6,220 nt of DNA from an uncultured Chloroflexota bacterium (GTDB lineage: Bacteria; Chloroflexota; Limnocylindria; Limnocylindrales; Limnocylindraceae): NCBI GenBank assembly GCA_903820655.1, contig CAIJIA010000097.1, positions 1-6,220 of the forward strand, written 5' to 3'. Below are positions 1 to 5,371 of the stretch, in pieces; position 1 is the stretch's first letter, and each line of letters opens with the position of its first letter. The translations under genes and the position numbers were made by a program. The notes under the pieces were generated by a model. That model saw nothing but the letters and a program-made list of their open reading frames with translations. It did not search any database and was not told the origin of the DNA.

Positions 1-702
1 GACATCGTTTCGGTGAAGGAGCCGGGCCTAGCGGCGAAGCTGCAGTACGACGATTACGAGCGGCGCTCCGCACTGTTGCGCCTCTACCCTGCTGGCACCA
101 CTGGTCGCGCGATCGCCGATGGTGTCACAAACGCAATCGGCAGCTTTGCCGCAACACCCTGGGCACTGACCGAGCACGACGATCGCAGCGCAACGCTCAC
201 CGCCACGCAGTTAATCGGTGGAACGACCATCGCAGCGACGCGAATGATTCGCCTGGCTGGGGGCCGCATGGATCCGAACCTCGTCGTGGAGACGACCCTG
301 GCGCACGCCGGTGGCCCGGCCCTCAGTGCCGTACTCGATGAGGAGTGGAACCTGATGTTGCTCGGTGGCGGTGGTAACCCCGCTGCGCACTGGACAGCGG
401 CGGGAGTTCGGGCTGCACATGACGTGCCAGGCGCAGCGCCAGCGGGTGCCCCCCTCAGCTCAGGGAACGACTACCTCGGCATTGCACTCACCACCGTTAG
501 CGCGCCAGAGGCTGCGGCCGCATGGGCACCGATCGAAACCATCTCCAACTCAGAGGGCGGATTCGAACGCGTCTATCAGGGAAGCTCGCTCCACCTGGTG
601 CGCACGATGCAACTTCTCCCTGGCGCCACGATCACCGTGCGCACAGAGCATGCCTGCGGTCTAAGCCGCGACATCACCGCCGAGGAGGGTCTCCCCTCCT
701 AA
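1..702 (+). CDS. GH57-type alpha-amylase / 4-alpha-glucanotransferase, C-terminal part (5' truncated)
   Basis: The reading frame is open from the first base of the window to a TAA at 700-702, so only the last 233 residues are seen and the catalytic barrel lies upstream. The visible part resembles the beta-rich C-terminal domain (DUF1926 type) of family 57 glycoside hydrolases that cleave or transfer alpha-1,4-glucans. Supporting stretches are YDDYERRSALLRLYP (residues 16-30), DEEWNLMLLGGGG (113-125) and ETISNSEGGFERVYQG (179-194); the last is the most family-like. A GTG at 13 could be called as a start but would leave a protein with no catalytic domain, so a truncated gene is preferred. The product is probably cytoplasmic and acts on glycogen or maltodextrin. 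It converges on the DUF885 gene with 5 bases between stop codons. The catalytic residues are outside the window, so hydrolase and transferase cannot be told apart. Confidence 0.78.
   Translation, partial: DIVSVKEPGLAAKLQYDDYERRSALLRLYPAGTTGRAIADGVTNAIGSFAATPWALTEHDDRSATLTATQLIGGTTIAATRMIRLAGGRMDPNLVVETTLAHAGGPALSAVLDEEWNLMLLGGGGNPAAHWTAAGVRAAHDVPGAAPAGAPLSSGNDYLGIALTTVSAPEAAAAWAPIETISNSEGGFERVYQGSSLHLVRTMQLLPGATITVRTEHACGLSRDITAEEGLPS
683..700. terminator. Hairpin at the GH57/DUF885 convergent junction
   Basis: A perfect inverted repeat with 7-bp arms (AGGAGGG / CCCTCCT) and a TCTC loop ends on the first base of the GH57 stop codon. For the DUF885 transcript it begins 7 bases after the stop codon, in a good position for a terminator, but no T-run follows on either strand. 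Confidence 0.35.
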
Positions 703-707
703 TCGAG

Positions 708-2498
708 TTACTCGGCGAGGCCGAGGAGTCGCTCGAGGAGCGGGATCGGTGGCGTGCCATGCGAGAGCACTCCCCGAAGATGCTTCGGTCGCGAGAAGCC
801 CGGCGTCTCCACCCGGTTCCCTGGCAGCTCTGCACCGTCCACGTGCGCAACTGGGCCACCCGCAGCACGGCGCGCGCGATCTTCAACCTCCCAGCACCCC
901 ATGGAGCCGACAAAGTAGGTCGGCAACTGCGTCGAGGTGAGACGCGCACGCAGATACTTCGCCTTCGCCTCCGCCTCCTCTTGCCAGCTCTTTCCGACCA
1001 TCAAGTCGAGTGCCCACGCCTCATCACGGCCATCGGCGTGAATACCTGCATCGAGGAGTGCATTGGAAATGCAGCGGAGATAGAACTTCCAGTGCACCAA
1101 CTCAAGCGCCAGGTCACCCTCGCCGAAGCCTTCGTCGAGCATCACCTGCGTCACATAGACCGCCCACCCCTCGGCGAAGACACCGGAGCCGAAGGCGGCA
1201 CGGAGCGGGCGCGGCGTCTGATTGGCGGCGGCGAGCTGCAGGTAGTGGCCCGGGATCGCTTCGTGGATTGCGAGGAGCGCCAACATGCGGTTGTTGTCTT
1301 CGCGCATCTTCGACTCAATTTGCTCAGGGGTGGCGTCGTCAGGGGCTGGCGTCACGTAGAAGAAGCTCTTCTCACCGCGGTCGAGCGGGCCTGGCGCATC
1401 GAGGAATGCGCCGGCGTAGGCGCGCAAGAAGAGCGGCGTCCACATGATCTCGAGTGGCTCTTTCGGCAGATCGACGAGCCCCGTCTTTCGGATGAACGCC
1501 TCGCATCGCGCCGTCTCCGCGCGCGAACGATCCAACATCTCGTCGGGTGCACAGTGGTCACCACCGATAGCGTGGAGCACCTCGGCAACTAGTGTCGATC
1601 GATCGCCACTCAGCGCTGCGCTCGCCCGCTCTCCGAGCCACTCTGGTGCGATGCGCTGGGCGATTGAGATCATGCGCTCGCGCACCGCAGCGAACTCCTG
1701 TGCACCCTTGGCGGCAATCGCAGCGCGGTCGTGTGATCCGAAGAGGGTGTGGCGCAAGGCACGGTCGTAGAGCGCTGCGCCGTAACGCCCCTCGCCAGAA
1801 CTCTTTGGTAAAACCTCGCTCTGGAGCCGCTCAATGAACCGAGTTGTGGCGGCGATGGCCGCATCGGCTGGACCGCGGAGTGCCTCGCCGTAGGTCGTTA
1901 CTGCCAACTCGGCGAGCTCGGAAATGCCGGGCGCCTGGGCGATCGCCGTTTCGGTATGCAGGCGGCTGATCGGCCGCGCTGGGAGCGTGACGGTGCCCGT
2001 AGGTGGCAGCTCTCCCCCACGTCGCGGCGCACCGTCGTCGGCGGACACGCGGAGCTCAGGGAGGCCGGTGAGGTCGGCAACGGCGGCATCGAGCAGGGCG
2101 GGGATCTGCGCCAGCCGGTTGGCGAGGTCGCTGGCGCGACGTTCTGCCGTACCAAAGCCACGAGCGATCAGTGGGAAGAGCCCGCCGCCAATGACGGAGA
2201 CGGTATGGAGCGCATCCCATGTCTCAGGCTGCACCTCCTGCAGTTCGAACCGGATCGCGCGAATCGTGCCAAGGGCCAGGTCGCGATCGCAGAGATCGTC
2301 GGGGCTGAGGCTCGCCGCTGGGATGGCAACCAGCCGTTCCTCTTCGCGATCACACCAGTCCAGCCTTGCCACGCGACCGGCGGGGCCATGCTCGCCCCAC
2401 GATCCGTCGTGATCGTGGATCCCCATCCCCGTTGCGGCAACGGGGCGCAGCGCCGCGAAGCGGGCAAGGAGGCCAGCGGCGTCGAGGGCATCAATCAT
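708..2498 (-). CDS. DUF885 family protein, putative zinc metallopeptidase (596 aa)
   Basis: This 596-residue protein carries HEAIPGHYLQ at residues 412-421, the HE-x3-GH motif typical of DUF885 proteins. H412, E413 and H418 are the expected metal and catalytic residues. About 25 residues later comes EGWAVY (443-448), a second conserved motif that can supply another metal ligand. The length fits the family. Many relatives are lipoproteins or secreted, but this one begins MIDALDAAGLLARF with no signal peptide or lipobox, so it is probably cytoplasmic. The substrate is unknown; peptidase activity is inferred from the motif. The ATG at 2498 is preferred over an in-frame TTG at 2540, because the TTG would lie inside the divergent gene and a TACCCT -10 element sits 7 bases before the ATG. 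No Shine-Dalgarno sequence is visible, which suggests a leaderless mRNA. Confidence 0.88.
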   Translation of the reverse strand: MIDALDAAGLLARFAALRPVAATGMGIHDHDGSWGEHGPAGRVARLDWCDREEERLVAIPAASLSPDDLCDRDLALGTIRAIRFELQEVQPETWDALHTVSVIGGGLFPLIARGFGTAERRASDLANRLAQIPALLDAAVADLTGLPELRVSADDGAPRRGGELPPTGTVTLPARPISRLHTETAIAQAPGISELAELAVTTYGEALRGPADAAIAATTRFIERLQSEVLPKSSGEGRYGAALYDRALRHTLFGSHDRAAIAAKGAQEFAAVRERMISIAQRIAPEWLGERASAALSGDRSTLVAEVLHAIGGDHCAPDEMLDRSRAETARCEAFIRKTGLVDLPKEPLEIMWTPLFLRAYAGAFLDAPGPLDRGEKSFFYVTPAPDDATPEQIESKMREDNNRMLALLAIHEAIPGHYLQLAAANQTPRPLRAAFGSGVFAEGWAVYVTQVMLDEGFGEGDLALELVHWKFYLRCISNALLDAGIHADGRDEAWALDLMVGKSWQEEAEAKAKYLRARLTSTQLPTYFVGSMGCWEVEDRARRAAGGPVAHVDGAELPGNRVETPGFSRPKHLRGVLSHGTPPIPLLERLLGLAE

Positions 2499-2505
2499 CG
2501 TCGGC

Positions 2506-2511
2506 AGGGTA
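2506..2511 (-). promoter_or_regulatory. -10 element of the DUF885 gene (leaderless promoter)
   Basis: Read on the minus strand, TGGTACCCT lies 7 bases before the ATG at 2498. It is an extended -10 (TG-n-TACCCT). With this spacing transcription would start at or next to the A of the start codon. A weak TTGTGC lies 16 bases further upstream, inside the divergent gene. The absence of a Shine-Dalgarno supports leaderless translation. No experimental data are available. Confidence 0.5.
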
Positions 2512-2515
2512 CCAT
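2510..2515 (+). promoter_or_regulatory. -10 element of the NTF2-like gene (leaderless promoter)
   Basis: TACCAT lies 6 bases before the ATG at 2522, the spacing expected if transcription begins at the start codon. Its first two bases (2510-2511) are also the first two bases, on the other strand, of the -10 element of the divergent DUF885 gene. No convincing -35 is seen. An AGGG at 2506-2509 lies 12 bases from the ATG, too far to be a good ribosome binding site. Confidence 0.45.
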
Positions 2516-2521
2516 CAGCAC

Positions 2522-2857
2522 ATGGGTGCACAAGACACAACCGACGCTTTCTTCGAGCTGCTGAACGCGGATGACCGCGCAGGCGCTCTCAAGCTCATGG
2601 ATGAGCGCGTCGAGATGCGCGTGCACGTCGCCGAAAGTGTCCAACTACTGAAGGGGCATGAACGCGTTGGCGGCTGGTTCTTGCGCGCCGACAAGGGGCT
2701 GCGCATGATCCCAGGCGAGGTCAAGGATACCGGCCATCAGGTGGAGTGCGACATCTTGGTCGTGCGCCCCGGGTCGAAGAGCAGCAAGATCGACGCAACC
2801 TTCAAAGTCGAAGCTGGCAAGATCACCGCGATCAACTTCTCGCCGCGCGACCGCTAA
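2522..2857 (+). CDS. Small NTF2/SnoaL-like fold protein (111 aa), function unknown
   Basis: The 111-residue product looks like a small alpha+beta cone (NTF2/SnoaL-like) protein. The N-terminal helix DTTDAFFELLNADDRAGALKL contains the common 'F...L..gD...a..l..' pattern. It is followed by VEMRVHV (29-35), a loop with KGHERVGGWF (44-53), and terminal strands CDILVVRPG, KIDATFKVEAGKITAINF. Families of this kind include isomerases, dehydratases and plain binding proteins; no catalytic residues can be assigned. There is no signal peptide or membrane segment, so it is probably cytoplasmic. The ATG at 2522 is chosen because it starts right after a TACCAT -10 element and matches the start of the conserved helix. 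It is transcribed divergently from the DUF885 gene and converges on the LysM gene, with 12 bases between stops. The fold call rests on pattern only. Confidence 0.7.
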   Translation: MGAQDTTDAFFELLNADDRAGALKLMDERVEMRVHVAESVQLLKGHERVGGWFLRADKGLRMIPGEVKDTGHQVECDILVVRPGSKSSKIDATFKVEAGKITAINFSPRDR

Positions 2858-2869
2858 TACCCTCGCCCG

Positions 2870-3712
2870 TTATGGGCTCGCCGACGTCACCACGTCGGGA
2901 ATCACCTGCGGGATGATCAACTCTTGGCCCACGTAGATGGTCAGTGACTTTCGATCAATTGTGGGATTCGCGCTGAGGATGACATCGATACTAACTTGGT
3001 AGAGCGAAGCGATTTTTCCTAACGTATCTCCCGACTTCACGCGATGAACCTTCGCCTCTGGTGTCGGCGTTGGCGTTGGAGATGGGCTGACGTCACTGGT
3101 TGGTGAGGCGCTCGGTGTTGGTGTGGCGGTCACGCCGGCGATGAAGCCGTTCACCCCTTTCAGAATCGTTGGGAGCGAGAAGAGGATCACCGCAGCAAGA
3201 ACGAGTAACGCGGCGGCGCCTCGAGTTCCCCCTGGAATCTTCGGGAGTCGCAGCGCAGCACGTGGTGCCTCATCGTCCATGGAGCGACGCTTGTGCAGTG
3301 GCAGAAGGCGGGCGCGCTCCTCTTCGGATGGGCTGAGCTCGTAGCTTGGCTCACCTGGAGCCGGCGCCGTTGACCAGATGCTCCCCTCGGGGAGCTCCTC
3401 GTACTCACCGTCAATCTCATCGATGCCCAGCGTTGCAGCGGCAAGATCAACCGGCGCGCTTGCTGCGGGGGTGCCGAATGGGAGTGGCTGAGGGGCGGGG
3501 GCGTCGATCGTTTGTGCCGCTTCGCGCGAGGCCCACGCGAGAAAGATTGGGCAGGCGGTAAATGTTGGAGTCAGGCAGATATCACTCTGCCGCTGCAGAT
3601 TGATTGGCTCTGCAGGGCGCGTTGCAAAACAGGAGTGCGCCGCACTCGGCGCTGACGATCGCTTTGAGGAGTCTGCGCCTGTCGCAATAAACGGGCAAAC
3701 ATTGGCGCTCAT
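2870..3712 (-). CDS. Membrane-anchored LysM protein with N-terminal four-cysteine module (280 aa)
   Basis: This 280-residue single-pass membrane protein has four parts. Residues 1-60 hold four cysteines (C6, C28, C46, C54) beginning with CPFIATGADSS and including CFATRPAEP and CLTPTFTACPIF; this pattern recalls a cysteine module that I associate with Chloroflexota LysM proteins. Residues 61-160 are acidic, low in order, and end in basic stretches (HKRRS, RLPKIPGGTR). A hydrophobic helix spans about 165-185. A Thr/Pro/Ser-rich linker (195-218) leads to one LysM domain at 221-268 (VHRVKSGDTLGKIASLYQVS to GQELIIPQ). The basic residues before the helix predict the N-terminus inside and LysM outside, bound to peptidoglycan or another glycan. 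No enzyme domain is present. Its ATG overlaps the TGA of the upstream acyltransferase (ATGA, 3709-3712), so translation is probably coupled. Metal binding by the cysteines is inference. Confidence 0.85.
   Translation of the reverse strand: MSANVCPFIATGADSSKRSSAPSAAHSCFATRPAEPINLQRQSDICLTPTFTACPIFLAWASREAAQTIDAPAPQPLPFGTPAASAPVDLAAATLGIDEIDGEYEELPEGSIWSTAPAPGEPSYELSPSEEERARLLPLHKRRSMDDEAPRAALRLPKIPGGTRGAAALLVLAAVILFSLPTILKGVNGFIAGVTATPTPSASPTSDVSPSPTPTPTPEAKVHRVKSGDTLGKIASLYQVSIDVILSANPTIDRKSLTIYVGQELIIPQVIPDVVTSASP
2881..2898. terminator. Hairpin at the NTF2-like/LysM convergent junction
   Basis: A perfect inverted repeat with 7-bp arms (CCGACGT / ACGTCGG) and a CACC loop begins 24 bases after the stop of the NTF2-like gene and lies inside the last codons of the converging LysM gene. 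No T-run follows on either strand, so intrinsic termination is uncertain. It may instead protect a 3' end or slow polymerase. Confidence 0.35.
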
Positions 3713-4470
3713 GACGCCGATCCTACCCCGTCACGCCAAATCCTCTCCATACGATCGGCGAGGGCCTCGCTCCACGCGGCGGCAAACGTCAGCTCCTCTC
3801 GGCTCCCAGCCTCTGGGGTCGGGCGATCAGCGCACGGCGAGGTGTCCTCGAGTGCAACGACCTCAACGCTTGGTAGCCCGAAGCGTCGATTGTGGAATCG
3901 GAAAATCACCGGCACGACCGGCACGCCCGTGCGCATCGCGATGATCGCGGCGCCTGGGCGAAATTCGGCGAAGCGATCGGCTGGCCCACCGGTGCCACCC
4001 TCAGGCATCACGCCGTAGTGGGCGCCCGCGGCGAAGACGGCGCCCGCCGCATTCAGATGCGTCTCAATGCCGCTCGTTCCACGCCACACCGGAAGGAGGC
4101 CGCCAAGGCGCCGCAGGAGCGCCGAGCGCACGCGCCCGCGCCCAACAATGAACGGGCCGAGGCCGAGCCACCAGATTCGTGGTGCTGCAGGGGCGGCGAT
4201 GCCGAGCGCAAATGCTTCGTAGTAGCGGCGGTGTGGCGCGCCAACCAGGATGCGCGGTCCCGACGTGGCGAGGCGGTCAAGTCCCACCGCGCGAACGCGC
4301 ATCCCGAACGCACCGAGCACCACGCGCAGGGTGAAGCGCAGGGCACGATAGGCGAAGCTTGCATGGGCCCACGGTTGACGCCCAAGCCACGCGACCCCCT
4401 CGCCCGCTGCAGGCGGGATCAAGGCATCTCGGCTGTACGAGCCGTACGCCCGTACCTTTCGTTCGCTCAT
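3709..4470 (-). CDS. PlsC-like (LPLAT superfamily) acyltransferase, 253 aa
   Basis: The protein resembles 1-acyl-glycerol-3-phosphate acyltransferases, which move an acyl chain onto a lysophospholipid or another hydroxyl acceptor at the inner membrane face. Motif I is seen as GAPHRRYYEAF (H80, E85), motif III as VMPEGGTGG (154-162, E157), then FRPGAAIIAMRTGVPVVPV (170-188), a very typical LPLAT stretch. The usual motif I is H-x4-D; here it is H-x4-E, so activity or acceptor may differ. An amphipathic or hydrophobic N-terminal stretch (FAYRALRFTLRVVLGAFGM) may attach it to the membrane. The ATG at 4470 (MSERKVRAYG) is chosen because a TAGGGT -10 element lies 8 bases upstream with no Shine-Dalgarno; longer forms need a non-ATG start at 4527. 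It is the first gene of a two-gene operon with the LysM protein. The acyl acceptor is unknown. Confidence 0.82.
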   Translation of the reverse strand: MSERKVRAYGSYSRDALIPPAAGEGVAWLGRQPWAHASFAYRALRFTLRVVLGAFGMRVRAVGLDRLATSGPRILVGAPHRRYYEAFALGIAAPAAPRIWWLGLGPFIVGRGRVRSALLRRLGGLLPVWRGTSGIETHLNAAGAVFAAGAHYGVMPEGGTGGPADRFAEFRPGAAIIAMRTGVPVVPVIFRFHNRRFGLPSVEVVALEDTSPCADRPTPEAGSREELTFAAAWSEALADRMERIWRDGVGSAS

Positions 4471-4478
4471 ATCGTGAA

Positions 4479-4484
4479 ACCCTA
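4479..4484 (-). promoter_or_regulatory. -10 element of the acyltransferase-LysM operon
   Basis: On the minus strand TAGGGT is followed by 8 bases (ttcacgat) and then the ATG at 4470. This fits a -10 element of a leaderless or nearly leaderless mRNA. No good -35 is visible at the expected distance. Confidence 0.4.
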
Positions 4485-4534
4485 CACGCTCCCACCCCCT
4501 GCCACGCAGGGCTGCCGCACGCCGCACAGTCCGC

Positions 4535-4540
4535 TACCGT
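4535..4540 (+). promoter_or_regulatory. Possible -10 element of the membrane protein-sodN-sodX operon
   Basis: TACCGT lies in the 114-base divergent gap between the acyltransferase and the membrane-protein gene, with a weak CTGCCG (3 of 6 matches to the -35 consensus) 17 bases upstream. It is embedded in a small palindrome, CTAC-C-GTAG (4534-4542), that could be bound by a regulator. I cannot identify a nickel-responsive (Nur/NikR) box. Confidence 0.3.
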
Positions 4541-4570
4541 AGGGAGAGGCGGCCACCATGGCCGCGCAGC

Positions 4571-4579
4571 AGAGAGGGG
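4571..4579 (+). promoter_or_regulatory. Ribosome binding site that decides the membrane-protein start
   Basis: The purine run AGAGAGGGG ends 5 bases before the ATG at 4585 and supports that start. A second in-frame ATG at 4558 also has a purine-rich AGGGAGAGG (4541-4549) 8 bases upstream, so both starts are possible. Confidence 0.55.
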
Positions 4580-4584
4580 CAACT

Positions 4585-4929
4585 ATGGAGTCCGCAAAAC
4601 TCGTACTCATCTTCATTCACCTACTCGGCATGGCTGCAATCGTCGGTGGCTATTTCGCCGGCCTGTCGAACTCGCCGAAGCACCTTTCGGCGGGGATTAC
4701 TCATGGCACCCTGCTCCAGTTCGTGACGGGCGTTCTACTCATTGGCATCGCCGAGATGGGCACCGACCCGGTCAACCACACAAAGTTCGGCATTAAGATT
4801 GCCGTGGCAGCTGTGATTCTGCTGCTTGCGTGGCCACGTCGTAAGGACGTGTCCATTGCGGCGAACACGTATCACGCGATCGGCGTACTCGCGCTACTCA
4901 ATGTGGCGGTCGCCGTATTTGTGAAGTAG
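4585..4929 (+). CDS. Small four-helix integral membrane protein (114 aa), first gene of the sodN operon
   Basis: I do not recognise this family with certainty. The 114-residue protein is strongly hydrophobic, with four predicted helices at about 5-27, 40-56, 68-84 and 95-113. Histidines lie near the ends or inside the helices (H12, H33, H40, H65, H97). The opening IHLLGMAAIVGGYF and the later NHTKFGIKI and YHAIGVLALLNVAV recall small CopD/HemJ-like membrane proteins in which helix histidines bind haem or metal, but this is resemblance only. The start at 4585 puts the first helix directly after the N-terminus and has a good ribosome binding site; a start at 4558 would add MAAQQRGAT. sodN follows after only 13 bases, so the two are almost surely co-transcribed. 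A role in nickel supply, redox sensing or membrane electron flow is a guess from context. Confidence 0.75.
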   Translation: MESAKLVLIFIHLLGMAAIVGGYFAGLSNSPKHLSAGITHGTLLQFVTGVLLIGIAEMGTDPVNHTKFGIKIAVAAVILLLAWPRRKDVSIAANTYHAIGVLALLNVAVAVFVK

Positions 4930-4930
4930 A

Positions 4931-4936
4931 GAGGAG
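4931..4936 (+). promoter_or_regulatory. Shine-Dalgarno of sodN
   Basis: GAGGAG lies 6 bases before the ATG at 4943, the best ribosome binding site in the window. It contrasts with the leaderless-looking starts of the other first genes and fits high expression of an abundant enzyme. Confidence 0.7.
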
Positions 4937-4942
4937 AGCAAC

Positions 4943-5362
4943 ATGCGTAACCTATTCGCAGAGTTCGCACCAGTCACCGTTCATGCGCACTGCGACGTGC
5001 CGTGTGGCATCTACGATCCATCGGGGGCGGTCATTGCCGCCAAGACGGTCGCGCGTATGGTTGAGTTGATTACCCAGGCTGAGATCGGCGGGCCAACCGA
5101 CCACGCTGCCCGCAACAAGCTGGTGCGCTGCATCACCGCTAAAGAGGAGCATGCCGAGAAGGTGAAGCACGAGGTCCAGGTCATCTGGTCCGACTACTTC
5201 AAGCCGGAGCACTTGGCGAAGTTCCCCGATCTGCACGATCAGGTTTGGAAGCTGTTGAAGTTGGCCTCGAAGAATAAGCAGAACGTGGATGCAGCCGCAG
5301 CGGCAGAACTTGTCGCTGCAACCGAGGCGTTCGCTGCGACGTTCGTCGCGTCGAAGGCGTAA
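4943..5362 (+). CDS. sodN: Nickel superoxide dismutase precursor (139 aa)
   Basis: This enzyme converts superoxide to oxygen and hydrogen peroxide with a nickel centre. The key sign is HCDVPCGIY at precursor residues 16-24, the nickel hook: after removal of a 15-residue propeptide (MRNLFAEFAPVTVHA) the new N-terminus gives H1, C2 and C6 as nickel ligands and Y9 as the gate. The helical body carries the family stretch KEEHAEKVKHE and then WSDYFKPEHLAKFPDLH (82-98). The mature protein of 124 residues is close to the roughly 117 of the Streptomyces enzyme. The propeptide is not a Sec signal, so the enzyme should be cytoplasmic. Compared from memory with the Streptomyces enzyme, positions 17 and 47 are Ala and His instead of Glu and Arg; at least Ala17 also occurs in cyanobacterial-type enzymes. 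sodX follows after 9 bases. Confidence 0.97.
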   Translation: MRNLFAEFAPVTVHAHCDVPCGIYDPSGAVIAAKTVARMVELITQAEIGGPTDHAARNKLVRCITAKEEHAEKVKHEVQVIWSDYFKPEHLAKFPDLHDQVWKLLKLASKNKQNVDAAAAAELVAATEAFAATFVASKA

Positions 5363-5371
5363 CGCACCGCT

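Noticed and set aside
522..1592. Open frame of 356 codons on the plus strand, antisense to the DUF885 gene
   Set aside because: Its product is Arg/His-rich with no recognisable domain, and it covers both the end of the GH57 gene and the well-supported metallopeptidase on the opposite strand. Long antisense frames are usual in G+C-rich coding DNA.
2499..2540. N-terminal extension of the DUF885 protein from a TTG at 2540
   Set aside because: It would lie inside the divergent NTF2-like gene and before the -10 element, and adds residues without resemblance to the family.
1956..2564. Open frame of 202 codons on the plus strand
   Set aside because: Antisense to the 5' part of the DUF885 gene, runs across the promoter region into the NTF2-like gene in another frame, and shows no domain pattern.
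2865..2877. Small inverted repeat GCCC-gttat-GGGC at the LysM stop
   Set aside because: Only four pairs and no T-run; the nearby 7-bp stem at 2881-2898 is the better candidate for a 3'-end signal.
3058..3130. Repeated GTTGG/GTCGG-like tract that could be read as a repeat array
   Set aside because: It encodes the Thr/Pro/Ser-rich linker of the LysM protein on the minus strand; the repetition is explained by the TP/SP codons.
4552..4561. GCCACCATGG, an exact match to the eukaryotic Kozak consensus, around ATG 4558
   Set aside because: All neighbouring genes are bacterial with bacterial start signals; a chance match in G+C-rich DNA, not a sign of eukaryotic or vector sequence.
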